A program made the translations under genes and the position numbers. Shown piece after piece: positions 8,959-17,659 of a DNA stretch of 64,000 nucleotides. A model generated the notes under the pieces. It had not been told where the DNA came from, searched no databases, and worked only from the letters and a program-made list of their open reading frames with translations. Source of the stretch: Candidatus Woodwardiibium gallinarum (GTDB taxonomy: Bacteria; Bacillota; Clostridia; Oscillospirales; CAG-382); the NCBI GenBank assembly GCA_904419545.1, contig CAJFRY010000005.1, positions 1 to 64,000 of the forward strand, in the 5' to 3' direction. Position 1 is the stretch's first letter. Each line of letters starts with the position of its first letter.

Positions 8959-10536
8959 GTGTACCTCGCTCTATACAGAAAATGGCGTCCGCAGACCTTC
9001 AGCGATGTGCGCGGGCAGGACCACATTACCGCCGTGCTGCGGAATCAGGCCGAAAGCGGCCGCATTTCGCACGCCTACCTCTTCTGCGGCTCGCGTGGGA
9101 CAGGCAAGACGACCACGGCGAAAATTCTGGCCAAGGCAGCCAACTGTCTGGACCTGCAGAACGGCGACCCCTGCAACCGCTGCGAAAATTGCCGCGCCAT
9201 CGATGCGGGCACGACGCCCGACGTTTTGGAAATCGACGCAGCCAGCAACAACAGTGTGGAAAACATCCGCGACCTGCGCGAAGAGGTCATCTATCCCCCG
9301 TCGATGCTCAAAAAGCGTGTGTACATCATCGACGAGGTGCATATGCTGTCGACCAGCGCCTTCAACGCGCTGTTGAAAACGCTCGAGGAGCCGCCCGCGC
9401 ATGTAATCTTCATTCTGGCGACGACGGAGCTCCACGCCATTCCGGCGACCATCCTGTCACGCTGCCTGCGGTTTGAATTCACGCGAATCTCGCCGGAGGT
9501 CATTCGGGAACGGTTGGCGATGGTCGCAAAAGAAGAATCGCTCGTTCTGACCGACGAAGCGGCCGTGCTGCTGGCACGACTGGCAGACGGGGCGCTGCGC
9601 GACGCACTTTCACTGCTCGAATCCTGCGCGGCGGCAGCCGGCAGCGGTCCGATCGACGCGGAAGCAGTGCGCCGCCAGCTCGGCATCTCCGACGACGGCT
9701 CGGCCGCAGCGCTGCTCTGCGCAATTCTGGATAAGGATTTGCCCGCTTCCCTCAAAACGGTGGACGAGATTCACCGGCAATCGAAAAACGTACAGGTTTT
9801 TCTGGAGGACGTGCTGGAGCTTCTGCGCTATCTGCTCATCCGCAGCACATCGTCTGCGCAGGCAAGCGAGCCGGCGCCGCTGGCGGTTCCGAAGGAAGAA
9901 TTGGATAAGCTCTGCGCGCTGTGCGCCCGTACAACCGTCGGCCAATTGATGCGCTGTGCGGCTGCATTTGAGGACTTACAGGGGCGGCTCAGCCGCTACG
10001 CGTCGAACAAGCGCACCCTGCTGTCGCTGACGGTTATCCGGCTGTGTGACCCGCGGCTGGCGAACGATACGTCCGCGCTGGAAGCGCGCATAACCGAGCT
10101 GGAACGCAAGCTCGCCGCGCTGTCCGTCACGCCCGTACAGACTGCGGCACCGGCGTCCGTACCGCCTCCGCCGACTTCCGAGCCGCCCGCTTCCCCTTCT
10201 GCGCTGACACCCGCGCCGCAGCCGGAGGAAAAAGCGGAGCTGTTCAGCCGGTCCGCCGAGCTGCTGGAGGCGCTGCAGGGACACAAGAATCTGTATTCCT
10301 TTCTTTCCCTCTCACGCATCGTCGTGCAGGGCGGGAAGCTGAAAGTATATACCGACTTCCTCGGAAAAAACATTATGTCTACCGAAGGTGCGAAAAAGCT
10401 TATTGCAGAAGCCGCCGCAGCCGTGACCGGACGGCGGTTTGAAATCGAAATCACGGAGAAGGCGCCCGAACAGGAGCACCCCTCTCTCATACACGAATTA
10501 CAGGAGGCAGCAGCAAATGAAAGTCAGATTACCTAA
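8959..10536 (+). CDS. dnaX: DNA polymerase III subunit gamma/tau
   Basis: Clamp-loader ATPase of the replicative polymerase. The AAA+ core has Walker A GSRGTGKT (44-51), the zinc-binding cysteines C63, C72, C75 and C78, Walker B/DEVH (125-128) and the SRC sensor 1 (167-169). A proline/alanine-rich linker follows (about 390-425), and then the tau C-terminal domain. The GTG at 8959 is chosen because VYLALYRKWRPQTF is the conserved family N-terminus and GGGAAGG (8941-8947) precedes it; the open frame extends further upstream only because it reads through the SRP RNA. The protein is 525 residues. The 3' end overlaps ybaB by 20 nt. No obvious programmed frameshift was noticed. Confidence 0.95.
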   Translation: MYLALYRKWRPQTFSDVRGQDHITAVLRNQAESGRISHAYLFCGSRGTGKTTTAKILAKAANCLDLQNGDPCNRCENCRAIDAGTTPDVLEIDAASNNSVENIRDLREEVIYPPSMLKKRVYIIDEVHMLSTSAFNALLKTLEEPPAHVIFILATTELHAIPATILSRCLRFEFTRISPEVIRERLAMVAKEESLVLTDEAAVLLARLADGALRDALSLLESCAAAAGSGPIDAEAVRRQLGISDDGSAAALLCAILDKDLPASLKTVDEIHRQSKNVQVFLEDVLELLRYLLIRSTSSAQASEPAPLAVPKEELDKLCALCARTTVGQLMRCAAAFEDLQGRLSRYASNKRTLLSLTVIRLCDPRLANDTSALEARITELERKLAALSVTPVQTAAPASVPPPPTSEPPASPSALTPAPQPEEKAELFSRSAELLEALQGHKNLYSFLSLSRIVVQGGKLKVYTDFLGKNIMSTEGAKKLIAEAAAAVTGRRFEIEITEKAPEQEHPSLIHELQEAAANESQIT

Positions 10537-10867
10537 GGGAATGGGCGGTGGGCCGCAGGATATGAATGCGATGATCCGTCAGGCGCAGAAAATGCAGGAG
10601 AGCATGACCGAAAAGCAGGCCGAGCTGGACGCATTGGAATACGACTTTTCCGCCGGCGGCGGAATGGTTTCGGTAAAGATCAACGGTAAAAAGGAGATTT
10701 TGAATATTACCATCAAGCCTGAGCTGGTCGACCCGGAGGACGTGGAAACGCTGCAGGACGTGATCGTCGCGGCGGTCAACGAGGCGTACAAGAGCGTGGA
10801 GAGCAAAAACGCCGCCGAGATGGAGAAGATCACCGGCTCGCTTTCCCTGCCGGGCGGTATGTTCTGA
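10517..10867 (+). CDS. YbaB/EbfC family nucleoid-associated protein
   Basis: Small DNA-binding protein (116 residues) that forms tweezer-like dimers and is found next to recR in most bacteria. The family core is visible: a Gly-rich N-terminus, a long helix with MNAMIRQAQKMQESM, then the sheet with GGGMVSVKINGKKE and ITIKPELVDPEDVETLQD. The start ATG at 10517 has AGGAGG at 10502-10507 and lies inside the dnaX 3' end, which suggests translational coupling. Its stop TGA shares a base with the recR ATG. Confidence 0.93.
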   Translation: MKVRLPKGMGGGPQDMNAMIRQAQKMQESMTEKQAELDALEYDFSAGGGMVSVKINGKKEILNITIKPELVDPEDVETLQDVIVAAVNEAYKSVESKNAAEMEKITGSLSLPGGMF

Positions 10868-11466
10868 TGCCGGGCAGCCTGACTCCCGCGCTCGAACGGC
10901 TGGCCGGCAGATTCGCATCGATGCCCGGCATCGGGCGCAAGAGCGCGCTGCGGCTGGCCTATCATGTGCTCGAGATGGACGAGAGCGAGGTGCGCGAATT
11001 CGCCGACGCACTGCTGTGTGCAAAGGAGAGCATCCACATCTGTCCGGTTTGTATGAACTTCTGTGAGGGCGCGCTCTGTCCCGTCTGCGCCGACGCGTCG
11101 CGCGACCGCTCGGTCATTTGTGTAGTAGAGGACTCGAAGGCGGTCAAGGCGATTGAGGACCTGAACGAGTACCGCGGGCTGTTCCACATCCTGCACGGCG
11201 TGATCTCGCCGGTCGACGGCATCGGTCCCGAGAAGCTCAAAATCAAGGAGCTGCTCGCACGGCTGACGCCGGAGGTTCGCGAAGTGATCCTCGCGACCAA
11301 CCCGAGCGTAGAGGGCGAAGCAACGGCAATGTACCTGAGCCGTCTCATTCGCCCGTTGGGCGTAAAAGTGACGCGGCTGGCCTATGGACTGCCGGTCGGC
11401 GCCACATTGGAATATGCCGACGGCGTAACGCTGCTGAAGGCGTTCGAGGGCCGCACGGAAATATAA
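10867..11466 (+). CDS. recR: Recombination mediator RecR
   Basis: Works with RecO (and RecF) to load RecA on gapped single-stranded DNA. An N-terminal helix-hairpin-helix lies at about residues 8-30 (MPGIGRKSALRLA). The zinc finger uses C59/C62 and C71/C74, with an extra C66. The Toprim domain begins with VCVVED-like VICVVEDSKA (83-92) and YRGLFHILHG (102-111). At 199 residues it has the standard length. It is the last gene of dnaX-ybaB-recR and starts with a TGATG overlap. Confidence 0.96.
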   Translation: MPGSLTPALERLAGRFASMPGIGRKSALRLAYHVLEMDESEVREFADALLCAKESIHICPVCMNFCEGALCPVCADASRDRSVICVVEDSKAVKAIEDLNEYRGLFHILHGVISPVDGIGPEKLKIKELLARLTPEVREVILATNPSVEGEATAMYLSRLIRPLGVKVTRLAYGLPVGATLEYADGVTLLKAFEGRTEI

Positions 11467-11477
11467 CGTACACAAAG

Positions 11478-11512
11478 ATGTCCCCCGCCGTTTGGCACGA
11501 GGGACATTTTTA
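11478..11512 (+). terminator. Terminator of the dnaX-ybaB-recR operon
   Basis: ATGTCCC (11478-11484) pairs with GGGACAT (11501-11507), followed by a T-rich tail, 12 bp after the recR stop. Confidence 0.8.
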
Positions 11513-11774
11513 TTGTGGAGCACCACATATGGCCCAAAGCAAGCAGGAGCAGCATCTGCTGCTTCCGGACACAGTGGGAGGGGCCAAAGCGCCTATTCGC
11601 CGGGAACCGCACACAATTCATATATAAGTTGTCCGGTACAGTGCGCAAAGAATTTGTCCGGCATCAAAGCGACGTATTCTTCTTATACGCAAACGCAATT
11701 GAAAACGGTACAAAATGCCGAACATAATCTTGCATGTATGGATTTTTGGGGTTTCGCATTATGCTCTCAAACGT

Positions 11775-11810
11775 ACCAAAAGCCGGTCTACATTCGGACC
11801 GGCTTTTGGT
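11775..11810. terminator. Strong hairpin, possible terminator
   Basis: A perfect 14-bp inverted repeat (11775-11788 with 11797-11810) with an 8-nt loop. The plus-strand flank is T-rich (TTCTTATTATA) but lacks a clean T run, so the terminator call is tentative. Confidence 0.5.
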
Positions 11811-11956
11811 TCTTATTATAATGAAAATCCTGAAAACATTTTCATCCGTCATTCGCTTTTGCGTATGACACCCCGAGCGAAGTCTGGAAAATATACCGTA
11901 CAATCTCTATTTCTTGCAAATCCAAAAGGATTGGAATGCCGCGGCATTTGCCGCAG

Positions 11957-11987
11957 TTGATAAAACGGTTTCAAACCGTTTTATCAA
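11957..11987. terminator. Perfect 15-bp palindrome at the 3' end of the sigma-factor gene
   Basis: TTGATAAAACGGTTT (11957-11971) is perfectly repeated inverted at 11973-11987 with one base between the arms. It starts 10 bp beyond the stop of the minus-strand sigma-factor gene, so it is probably the 3'-end hairpin of that transcript. No T run follows on the minus strand, so termination is inferred from position and stem strength. Confidence 0.5.
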
Positions 11988-11996
11988 GAAATCATA

Positions 11997-13568
11997 TTAC
12001 TTGCGGACGCCCCAGACGCAGAGCGGTATTTTCTCTGCCGGAAGCACGAGCTTCCCGTCAGCAATCCACGTTTCCATCAGAAATGCCGCCGCGTCCAAGC
12101 GGTGATGAATCTTGGCAATATCCCCGCACTGGTCCTTTACCGTGGACGGTACATGCTCCTTCAGAACACGCTCCGCTTCGTCGGAAATTTCCAGCATGCA
12201 CACCGCCGCTGTCTCCGAAATCGGTGCGAGCAGCGCACAGACTTCGGCGAACACGTCCGAACGGAATACAGGGAAGTTGGCAGAAAGGATACCGTCTTTG
12301 CAGAGGACAAAGCCGTTTTCGACAAGCCATGACTGCTCCTCATTTTCTCCGGCTTCCGCCCGCTCCAAAACAGCGTCGCACATTACCCTGGATTTTGTAC
12401 CCAGAACAAATTCGTCATAGCGCTGACAGGGAGAGATGACGCGGTAGTTTTCGACCGAAAAATACGCGCTGCCCTCCCGATTCCAGCATTCCATCATAAT
12501 GCCGTAAAAATGATGGTTTGCGTAATCGTTGTCATAGCCGAATACCCAGCCGCTGCACCCCAAGGGCAGTCGCTTCGGCTCACCCAGCGGTGACTTCTCG
12601 TTTGCCAGCTGATACCCCTTAATCAAAGCGATATTCAACAGCGCGAACAGCAGCCGGTTGTCGTCATAGTCGCTGCCGTGAAAGTCCAGCTTGCGGACCT
12701 GCGGGAGCAGCTTCTCTGCGGCCTCGAAAATTGTTCCGGCGGCTTTCGGATATACATCCTCGGTGGTTTTAACGAATTCCTTTTCATAGTCATCCGTCAG
12801 AATAACCAGATTCGTCTGGTATTTGCTTCCGTTTCGCGTAAGCAGTCCGGCAGACATAAGGATTTCCAGCTCGTCCTCCAAATACGGCATAGATACGCCA
12901 AGCTCGACAGACAGCTCCTCGGCAGTCATCGGAACGTAATAAGCCGCCAGCAGGATAGAGCCGGGGAGCTTTCTGCGGAACAGCTCCTGATATTTGTTAC
13001 GGTCACCCCAAAAGTCCAAGCGGAAAACGCCGGGGTTATAGCTTTTTTCACCTAAAGTTCTTGTCATACCGATTCCTTCCTTCAACAGCTTGCGTGTTTT
13101 GAACAGATGGTATTTCACCATCTCCACGCTGATGCCCTGTTCTTCTGCAATGCGGGAGCAGCTTTTCCGGCCTGCGTAGTAGGCGACGCAAACCTCACGG
13201 TGCGTTTGGGAAAGCAGCGACAGCTCGCGCCGGAGCAGGTAAAGCATCTTTTCCTTCTCCTCGCGCTCGATATACACATCCTCCGCAGAAGCCCCGCATA
13301 TGTCGGTCAGTGTTTCAAGTTCCGCATCGCCGCAGCAAGCCGGGTCGTCCCTCCGGATGAACTTACGGAACGTATTTTCGGCCGTCCGCCACACAAAGCC
13401 GTAGAACGCCGCGTCCTTTCGCAGGCGCCGTACCGAGGAAAGCACCGCGCAGATGATTTCCGAAACCAATTCGTCCACTTTGTTCTTGTCATACAGGCGG
13501 GCAAACGCATATCCGTAAATGGCCGTCAGATTTTCGGAAATCCATGCGGCGGCTTGCATCTCGGTCAT
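11997..13568 (-). CDS. Sigma-70 family (ECF-like) sigma factor with long C-terminal extension
   Basis: Predicted transcription initiation factor. Residues about 15-75 resemble sigma region 2 (ending AENTFRKFIRRD). Residues about 110-165 form region 4 with a helix-turn-helix (SCSRIAEEQGISVEMVKYHLFKTRKLL). Unlike ordinary ECF factors of about 180 residues, this protein has 523. A winged-helix-like segment at about 205-270 contains MTAEELSVELGVSMPYLEDELEILMSAGLL, and a roughly 250-residue C-terminal domain of unknown fold follows. No membrane segment is present and no anti-sigma gene is adjacent, so the extension may be the sensor or inhibitory part. The ATG at 13568 is preceded by a purine-rich stretch with AGGATGAGGG. 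It is a single-gene transcript. Confidence 0.8.
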   Translation of the reverse strand: MTEMQAAAWISENLTAIYGYAFARLYDKNKVDELVSEIICAVLSSVRRLRKDAAFYGFVWRTAENTFRKFIRRDDPACCGDAELETLTDICGASAEDVYIEREEKEKMLYLLRRELSLLSQTHREVCVAYYAGRKSCSRIAEEQGISVEMVKYHLFKTRKLLKEGIGMTRTLGEKSYNPGVFRLDFWGDRNKYQELFRRKLPGSILLAAYYVPMTAEELSVELGVSMPYLEDELEILMSAGLLTRNGSKYQTNLVILTDDYEKEFVKTTEDVYPKAAGTIFEAAEKLLPQVRKLDFHGSDYDDNRLLFALLNIALIKGYQLANEKSPLGEPKRLPLGCSGWVFGYDNDYANHHFYGIMMECWNREGSAYFSVENYRVISPCQRYDEFVLGTKSRVMCDAVLERAEAGENEEQSWLVENGFVLCKDGILSANFPVFRSDVFAEVCALLAPISETAAVCMLEISDEAERVLKEHVPSTVKDQCGDIAKIHHRLDAAAFLMETWIADGKLVLPAEKIPLCVWGVRK

Positions 13569-13640
13569 AACTACACCCTCATCCTTTGAAAGCTTTCATT
13601 CATATAGTACGAAAAAGCAAAATCGGTTAAACGTCCGAAC

Positions 13641-13675
13641 AAAAAATGCCGTCCCGAAAAAGGGGCGGCATTTTT
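13641..13675. terminator. Bidirectional terminator after the acyl ligase-ACP-yccF operon
   Basis: AAAATGCCG(t)CCC pairs with GGG(g)CGGCATTTT around a GAAAAA loop. It is flanked by A and T runs, so it works on both strands. It lies 27 bp beyond the minus-strand yccF stop. Confidence 0.85.
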
Positions 13676-13701
13676 GATGTTTGGATAGATACACACAAGA
13701 A

Positions 13702-14064
13702 TCAACGCACGGACGCACCAAAAGGCATCAGCGCCAGCTTGCTGAATTTGAAGCATTGCAGGCCGAAGGGAATCCCAACGACTGTCACACACAAAAGCAA
13801 TCCGAGCGCAGCAGCCAGCAGCGCCAGACTCCAGCCGAAAACCAACAGCCAAAGAACATTTGCAAGGAATCCGCAGACGGACGGGCCGCCGAACACGATT
13901 TCCTTCCCGAACGGGAAAAGCGCCAATCGGGCAAACTTAAAGCATTGCAGCCCGAGTGGTATGCCGATGACCGTGATGCAGAAGAGCAGCCCGCTCAAGA
14001 ACCACGAGACGGCCAACACCAGCCCTGCAATCAGGAACCAGAGGACGTTTCCCAAGACCCGCAT
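13702..14064 (-). CDS. YccF domain-containing inner-membrane protein
   Basis: Small membrane protein of 120 residues built from two YccF repeats. Each repeat has a hydrophobic segment followed by GIPLGLQCFKFARLALFPFG (first) or GIPFGLQCFKFSKLALMPFG (second), the family hallmark. Function is unknown; some family members are suspected small-molecule or ion transport proteins. The ATG at 14064 is preferred over one at 14106 because TAAGG sits 6 nt upstream and the longer start would overlap the carrier-protein gene. It is the last gene of the ligase-ACP-yccF operon. Confidence 0.88.
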   Translation of the reverse strand: MRVLGNVLWFLIAGLVLAVSWFLSGLLFCITVIGIPLGLQCFKFARLALFPFGKEIVFGGPSVCGFLANVLWLLVFGWSLALLAAALGLLLCVTVVGIPFGLQCFKFSKLALMPFGASVR

Positions 14065-14071
14065 AAGCGCC

Positions 14072-14296
14072 TTAGGCGTTCGCCTCCAAATAATCGACCA
14101 CGTCACGCACGGTCAGCAGACCGGGCAGATCTGCATCCTTGAACACGATGTCAAACTTTTCCTCACAAAGCACGACCAGGTCGGCCAACTCGAGCGAATT
14201 GAAGCCGAGATCGTTGATCAGCTCGGCATCGGGCTTAATGTCGTCAGGATTGATGCTCATTTCCTCTACAAGCACCTGCTTGAGCTTTTCATACAT
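14072..14296 (-). CDS. Acyl carrier protein
   Basis: A 74-residue carrier protein that holds acyl groups on a 4'-phosphopantetheine arm. The attachment motif is LGFNSLELADL with Ser34, where most fatty-acid ACPs have DSLD. The acidic, four-helix character is typical. Because it lies 39 bp downstream of an acyl-activating enzyme and is not in a fab cluster, it is probably a dedicated partner of that enzyme, not the housekeeping AcpP; this is inference. Confidence 0.88.
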   Translation of the reverse strand: MYEKLKQVLVEEMSINPDDIKPDAELINDLGFNSLELADLVVLCEEKFDIVFKDADLPGLLTVRDVVDYLEANA

Positions 14297-14335
14297 AAAA
14301 ATCCGTTCCTTCTTTCCTTCTGTTCTTTCGCCGGT

Positions 14336-16075
14336 TCAAACCTTATAGCGAATGATTTTTTTCGACGTGGTCTTTTCAAACTCGTTCTTTTTGATTTCAA
14401 TGTTGCGGATCTGCTTAAACACCGGCAGGTGTTTGTTGACGGCCATAACCTCAGCTTTGATCGTTTCTTTGATCTGTTCGGCATCTGCACCCTCAAAGCG
14501 GGAATATTCAGGGTAAACGACCGCGGTCAGCAGCGTTTCGCCGCCAACCTCGCGCGCAACCACGACGCACTCATTGATCACATCGAGCTTATACAGATAT
14601 TCTTCTAACTCCTCGGGATAGATATTCTTGCCGTTGGCAAGAATGATGACGTTCTTCAGCCGGCCGGTGATGAATATGTAACCCTCGTCGTCCACATAGC
14701 CGAGGTCGCCGGTACGAAAATACCCGTCCTCCGTAAAAACCTCCCTCGTGGCTTCGGGGTTATTGTAATAGCCGAGCATGACCTGCGGGCCTTTGACGCA
14801 GATCTCACCGATACCGCCGGTCTCCGCCTCGCTCTCGCTGCCATCATCGTTCTTACGGAGAATCTTGATGCTGCTGCCTCGGATCGGTACGCCGACCGAA
14901 CCGTACTTCAGGTTGGTATAGGGATTCACCGAGACGAGCGGCGCGCACTCGGTGATGCCGTAGCCCTGTGCGATTTGGATACCCAACTCATCAAAGCGGT
15001 CGACAAGGTCGGGATCCAGCGCAGCGCCGCCGCAGATAATCTTGCTCAGCCGGCCGCCCAGTCCCCTTCGCACCTCCGCAAAAACGGGCTTGCGCAGGTC
15101 GATGCCGACCTTACGCACCATTTTGGTCACCGCAATACCGCGTGCAAGCAGCTTCTCCTTGCCCTTTTTGCGCACCTCGTCACAGATTTTCTTATAGATC
15201 GTCGAAACAAACAGCGGCACGAGGATCATACCTGTCGGGCGGAAGATATTCATATTACGCACAACATATTTCAGGCTGTTGTTGATGCAGACCGTCGCCC
15301 CAATGCAAATCGGAGTAAGCATACCGCAGCAGGTTTCATAGGTATGATGCAGCGGCAAAACGGAGAGCAGTACATCCCGGCTGCTGAAATTCACCATATT
15401 GGCAGAAGCTCTGATGCATTCCAGCAAATTGTCGTGCGAAAGCATTACGCCCTTGCTGGTACCGGTTGTGCCGGAGGTGAAAATGATTGCGCTCATCGCG
15501 TACACATCCACCTTGGCAGAGGTATATGCGTCGTTGCCGTTCTCATACATCTCCTGTCCGTCCTCAACCATACGGCGATAGGACAACAGGCGACCCGCAA
15601 GCTCCGGCGGCCACGTCTCGGACGTCTCGTCAAAAGCGATAAACGCACGCACACCGGGCAATTCAGGCGCCATTTCCAGCAGCGCCTTTTCATATGGCGC
15701 AGAGAAAAGGATCGCTTCCGCTTCAGAAACGTTAAGGAAGTTGCGGATCTGCTCGGTCTGCAGCTCGCGGTCCAGCGGGACCGTTACCCCACCGCCGCCG
15801 ATGGTAGAAACATAGCCGACCATCCATTCCGGCCGGCTCTCGGACAGGATTGCAATACGCTTGCCGAGCAGCCCTCTCGCAGCCAGCGCAGTGCCCAATG
15901 CCCTTGTCGCATTGCCGAACGTACAGTAGGACATCTCCCGGATCTGTCCATCCGCATCAAAATATTTGTAAAGCGGCTTGTCACCGAACCGCATTGCACT
16001 GGAAGAGACCAACTCCTGCAGATTTGCGAATTTGCCGTATCTCTCTGTCGGATATATTTTTTTCAATCTCACCAT
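14336..16075 (-). CDS. AMP-forming long-chain acyl-CoA/acyl-ACP synthetase
   Basis: Activates a carboxylic acid as an acyl-adenylate and transfers it to a thiol. ANL-superfamily motifs are complete: the P-loop TSGTTGTSKG (200-209), GYGITECAPL, YFRTGDLGY, and GRLKNVIILANGKNIYPEE near the C-terminal hinge; the catalytic lysine lies in the KTTSKKIIRYKV tail. The length (579 residues) matches FadD-type enzymes. The ATG at 16075 is supported by the promoter at 16108-16137, which would start transcription near 16101 and so exclude an ATG at 16108; a GTG at 16072 is also possible. The downstream ACP gene suggests that the acceptor thiol may be that ACP, as in acyl-ACP synthetases. Confidence 0.88.
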   Translation of the reverse strand: MVRLKKIYPTERYGKFANLQELVSSSAMRFGDKPLYKYFDADGQIREMSYCTFGNATRALGTALAARGLLGKRIAILSESRPEWMVGYVSTIGGGGVTVPLDRELQTEQIRNFLNVSEAEAILFSAPYEKALLEMAPELPGVRAFIAFDETSETWPPELAGRLLSYRRMVEDGQEMYENGNDAYTSAKVDVYAMSAIIFTSGTTGTSKGVMLSHDNLLECIRASANMVNFSSRDVLLSVLPLHHTYETCCGMLTPICIGATVCINNSLKYVVRNMNIFRPTGMILVPLFVSTIYKKICDEVRKKGKEKLLARGIAVTKMVRKVGIDLRKPVFAEVRRGLGGRLSKIICGGAALDPDLVDRFDELGIQIAQGYGITECAPLVSVNPYTNLKYGSVGVPIRGSSIKILRKNDDGSESEAETGGIGEICVKGPQVMLGYYNNPEATREVFTEDGYFRTGDLGYVDDEGYIFITGRLKNVIILANGKNIYPEELEEYLYKLDVINECVVVAREVGGETLLTAVVYPEYSRFEGADAEQIKETIKAEVMAVNKHLPVFKQIRNIEIKKNEFEKTTSKKIIRYKV

Positions 16076-16107
16076 TCCCTCTGTTTCATTCCTGCCTAAA
16101 CAGTTCA

Positions 16108-16137
16108 ATTATATACACGATCACACAGCAAAGTCAA
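16108..16137 (-). promoter_or_regulatory. Sigma-A promoter of the acyl ligase-ACP-yccF operon
   Basis: On the minus strand, TTGACT (16137-16132), 18 nt, then perfect TATAAT (16113-16108). Confidence 0.75.
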
Positions 16138-16206
16138 GTACTTTGGTATAAATTTTGACCGATTGCAGAGAATATATTTACATTAAATGTGAGGTTGCAG
16201 ATTTTT

Positions 16207-16638
16207 ATGAATAAAAAAGATTATCTCGACTATGTCTCCGAACGAAGCAAAAAGAGCCGGTGTCTGCTCAATTCAATCAAGGCTTTTTTCGTCGGCGGTT
16301 TGATCTGTGCGCTGGGACAAGCCTTTTCGGACCTGTACAGCCATCTCGGCGCGGAAAAAAGCGTCGCTTCGGCACTGGCTTCGGTTTCGCTGATCTTTCT
16401 GGCCGGACTGCTGACCGGAATCGGATGGTTCGATGTGCTTGCCAAGTTTGCAGGCGCAGGTACGCTTGTCCCGATCACAGGGTTTGCCAACGCGGTAAGT
16501 TCTATCGCCATCGAAAGCCGCAGCGAAGGCTACGTGACCGGCGTATGCGCGGATATGTTCAAAATTGCCGGCCCGGTAATCGTGTTCGGCACATCGCTTT
16601 CGGTGATTTACGGTATAATCTATTATTTCTGCATTTGA
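16207..16638 (+). CDS. spoVAC: Stage V sporulation protein AC
   Basis: Inner spore-membrane subunit of the SpoVA channel that moves dipicolinic acid into the forespore and releases it at germination. It is 143 residues with about four hydrophobic segments and the family stretch GAGTLVPITGFANAVSS. The ATG at 16207 has GAGG about 12 nt upstream. It is the first gene of a spoVAC-spoVAD-spoVAE set, the minimal version typical of Clostridia. A forespore sigma-G promoter is expected upstream, but the candidate sequence is too weak to annotate. Confidence 0.93.
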   Translation: MNKKDYLDYVSERSKKSRCLLNSIKAFFVGGLICALGQAFSDLYSHLGAEKSVASALASVSLIFLAGLLTGIGWFDVLAKFAGAGTLVPITGFANAVSSIAIESRSEGYVTGVCADMFKIAGPVIVFGTSLSVIYGIIYYFCI

Positions 16639-16660
16639 ACAAAGGGGAGAAACGATAGCC

Positions 16661-17659
16661 ATGGCAATACTTCAATATCAGGGCTGCTACATCTCTCACA
16701 CGGCCTCGACCGTTGGAAAAATCGAGGCAGAGGGCCCGCTCGGCACCTGTTTTGACCTGATAGAACGCGACCCCTATTTCGGCGAGGAAAGCTGGGAAAA
16801 GGCTGAGAGCGAGATGGTGCACCGCACGCTGAACGTTCTGCTCAAAAAGGCGGGCAAAACACCCGACGATATCGATCTCATCCTCGGCGGTGACCTGCTC
16901 AACCAATGTACGGCTTCGACCTTTGCCGTCAGCGAATTGAAAATCCCCTTTCTCGGCCTATACGGCGCCTGCTCAACAGCGGCAGAATCCCTTCTGATCG
17001 GAAGCCGTTTCTGCTGCAGCGGGCAGACCAAGCGTGCTATTGCGTTTGCAGGATCGCACTTTTGCTCCTCCGAGCGCCAGTTCCGTTTCCCGCTTGAATA
17101 CGGCAACCAGAAAACACCGACGGCACAATGCACGGTTACAGGCGCGGGCGCGTTCCTCATCGACACGGAGGAAGACCGAGGCGTCGAAGTCTGCGAAGGG
17201 CTGGTCGGCCGTATTGTGGACAACGGCGTAAAGGACGCCAACAACATGGGCGCGGCGATGGCCACGGCGGCGGTCGATACCATTCTGCGCTATTTTGACG
17301 AGAGCGGTCACAAAGCCGAGGACTTCGACTGCATCGTCACCGGCGACCTCGGCGCAGAGGGCGAGGAGATTGCCGAAGTGCTGCTGAAAAAATGCGGCTT
17401 CGATCCCCAAGGTCGGATGACGGACTGCGGAATGCTCATCTTTGACCGCGAAAAACAAGACGTAAACGCGGGCGGCTCGGGCTGTGGCTGCTCGGCAACG
17501 GTAACCGCTTCCTATTTTTACCCCAAGCTGCGCAGCGGGGAAATCCGCGATATGCTTCTTATCGGCACGGGCGCGCTGCTGTCTCCGAGAACTGTACTGC
17601 AAAAGGAATCGATTCCTTCCGTAGCACATCTCGTACATTTAAGGAGGACACAAAAATGA
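16661..17659 (+). CDS. spoVAD: Stage V sporulation protein AD
   Basis: Soluble, thiolase-like subunit of the SpoVA complex that binds dipicolinic acid and sits on the inner membrane of the spore. The fold is that of FabH/thiolases, with GLYGACSTAAESL at the nucleophile-elbow position and GGSGCGCSATVTAS near the C-terminus. The length (332 residues) is standard. It begins 22 bp after spoVAC, and its stop overlaps the spoVAE start by 4 nt. Confidence 0.95.
   Translation: MAILQYQGCYISHTASTVGKIEAEGPLGTCFDLIERDPYFGEESWEKAESEMVHRTLNVLLKKAGKTPDDIDLILGGDLLNQCTASTFAVSELKIPFLGLYGACSTAAESLLIGSRFCCSGQTKRAIAFAGSHFCSSERQFRFPLEYGNQKTPTAQCTVTGAGAFLIDTEEDRGVEVCEGLVGRIVDNGVKDANNMGAAMATAAVDTILRYFDESGHKAEDFDCIVTGDLGAEGEEIAEVLLKKCGFDPQGRMTDCGMLIFDREKQDVNAGGSGCGCSATVTASYFYPKLRSGEIRDMLLIGTGALLSPRTVLQKESIPSVAHLVHLRRTQK

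Larger units (their letters stand above)
11513..11996. other. Intergenic region with two perfect inverted repeats, no gene
   Basis: About 480 bp without a supported coding frame. An open frame at 11492-11821 (+) starts inside the recR terminator and has a shuffled composition, so it was not accepted. The region contains a 14-bp inverted repeat at 11775-11810 and a 15-bp one at 11957-11987, annotated separately. Confidence 0.6.

Noticed and set aside
11492..11821. A 109-codon plus-strand gene after recR
   Set aside because: It starts inside the recR terminator, lacks a ribosome binding site and has a composition unlike real proteins of this genome.
16141..16206. Sigma-G promoter of spoVAC
   Set aside because: A forespore promoter is expected, but the best match to the sigma-G -35/-10 boxes is too weak to annotate from sequence alone.
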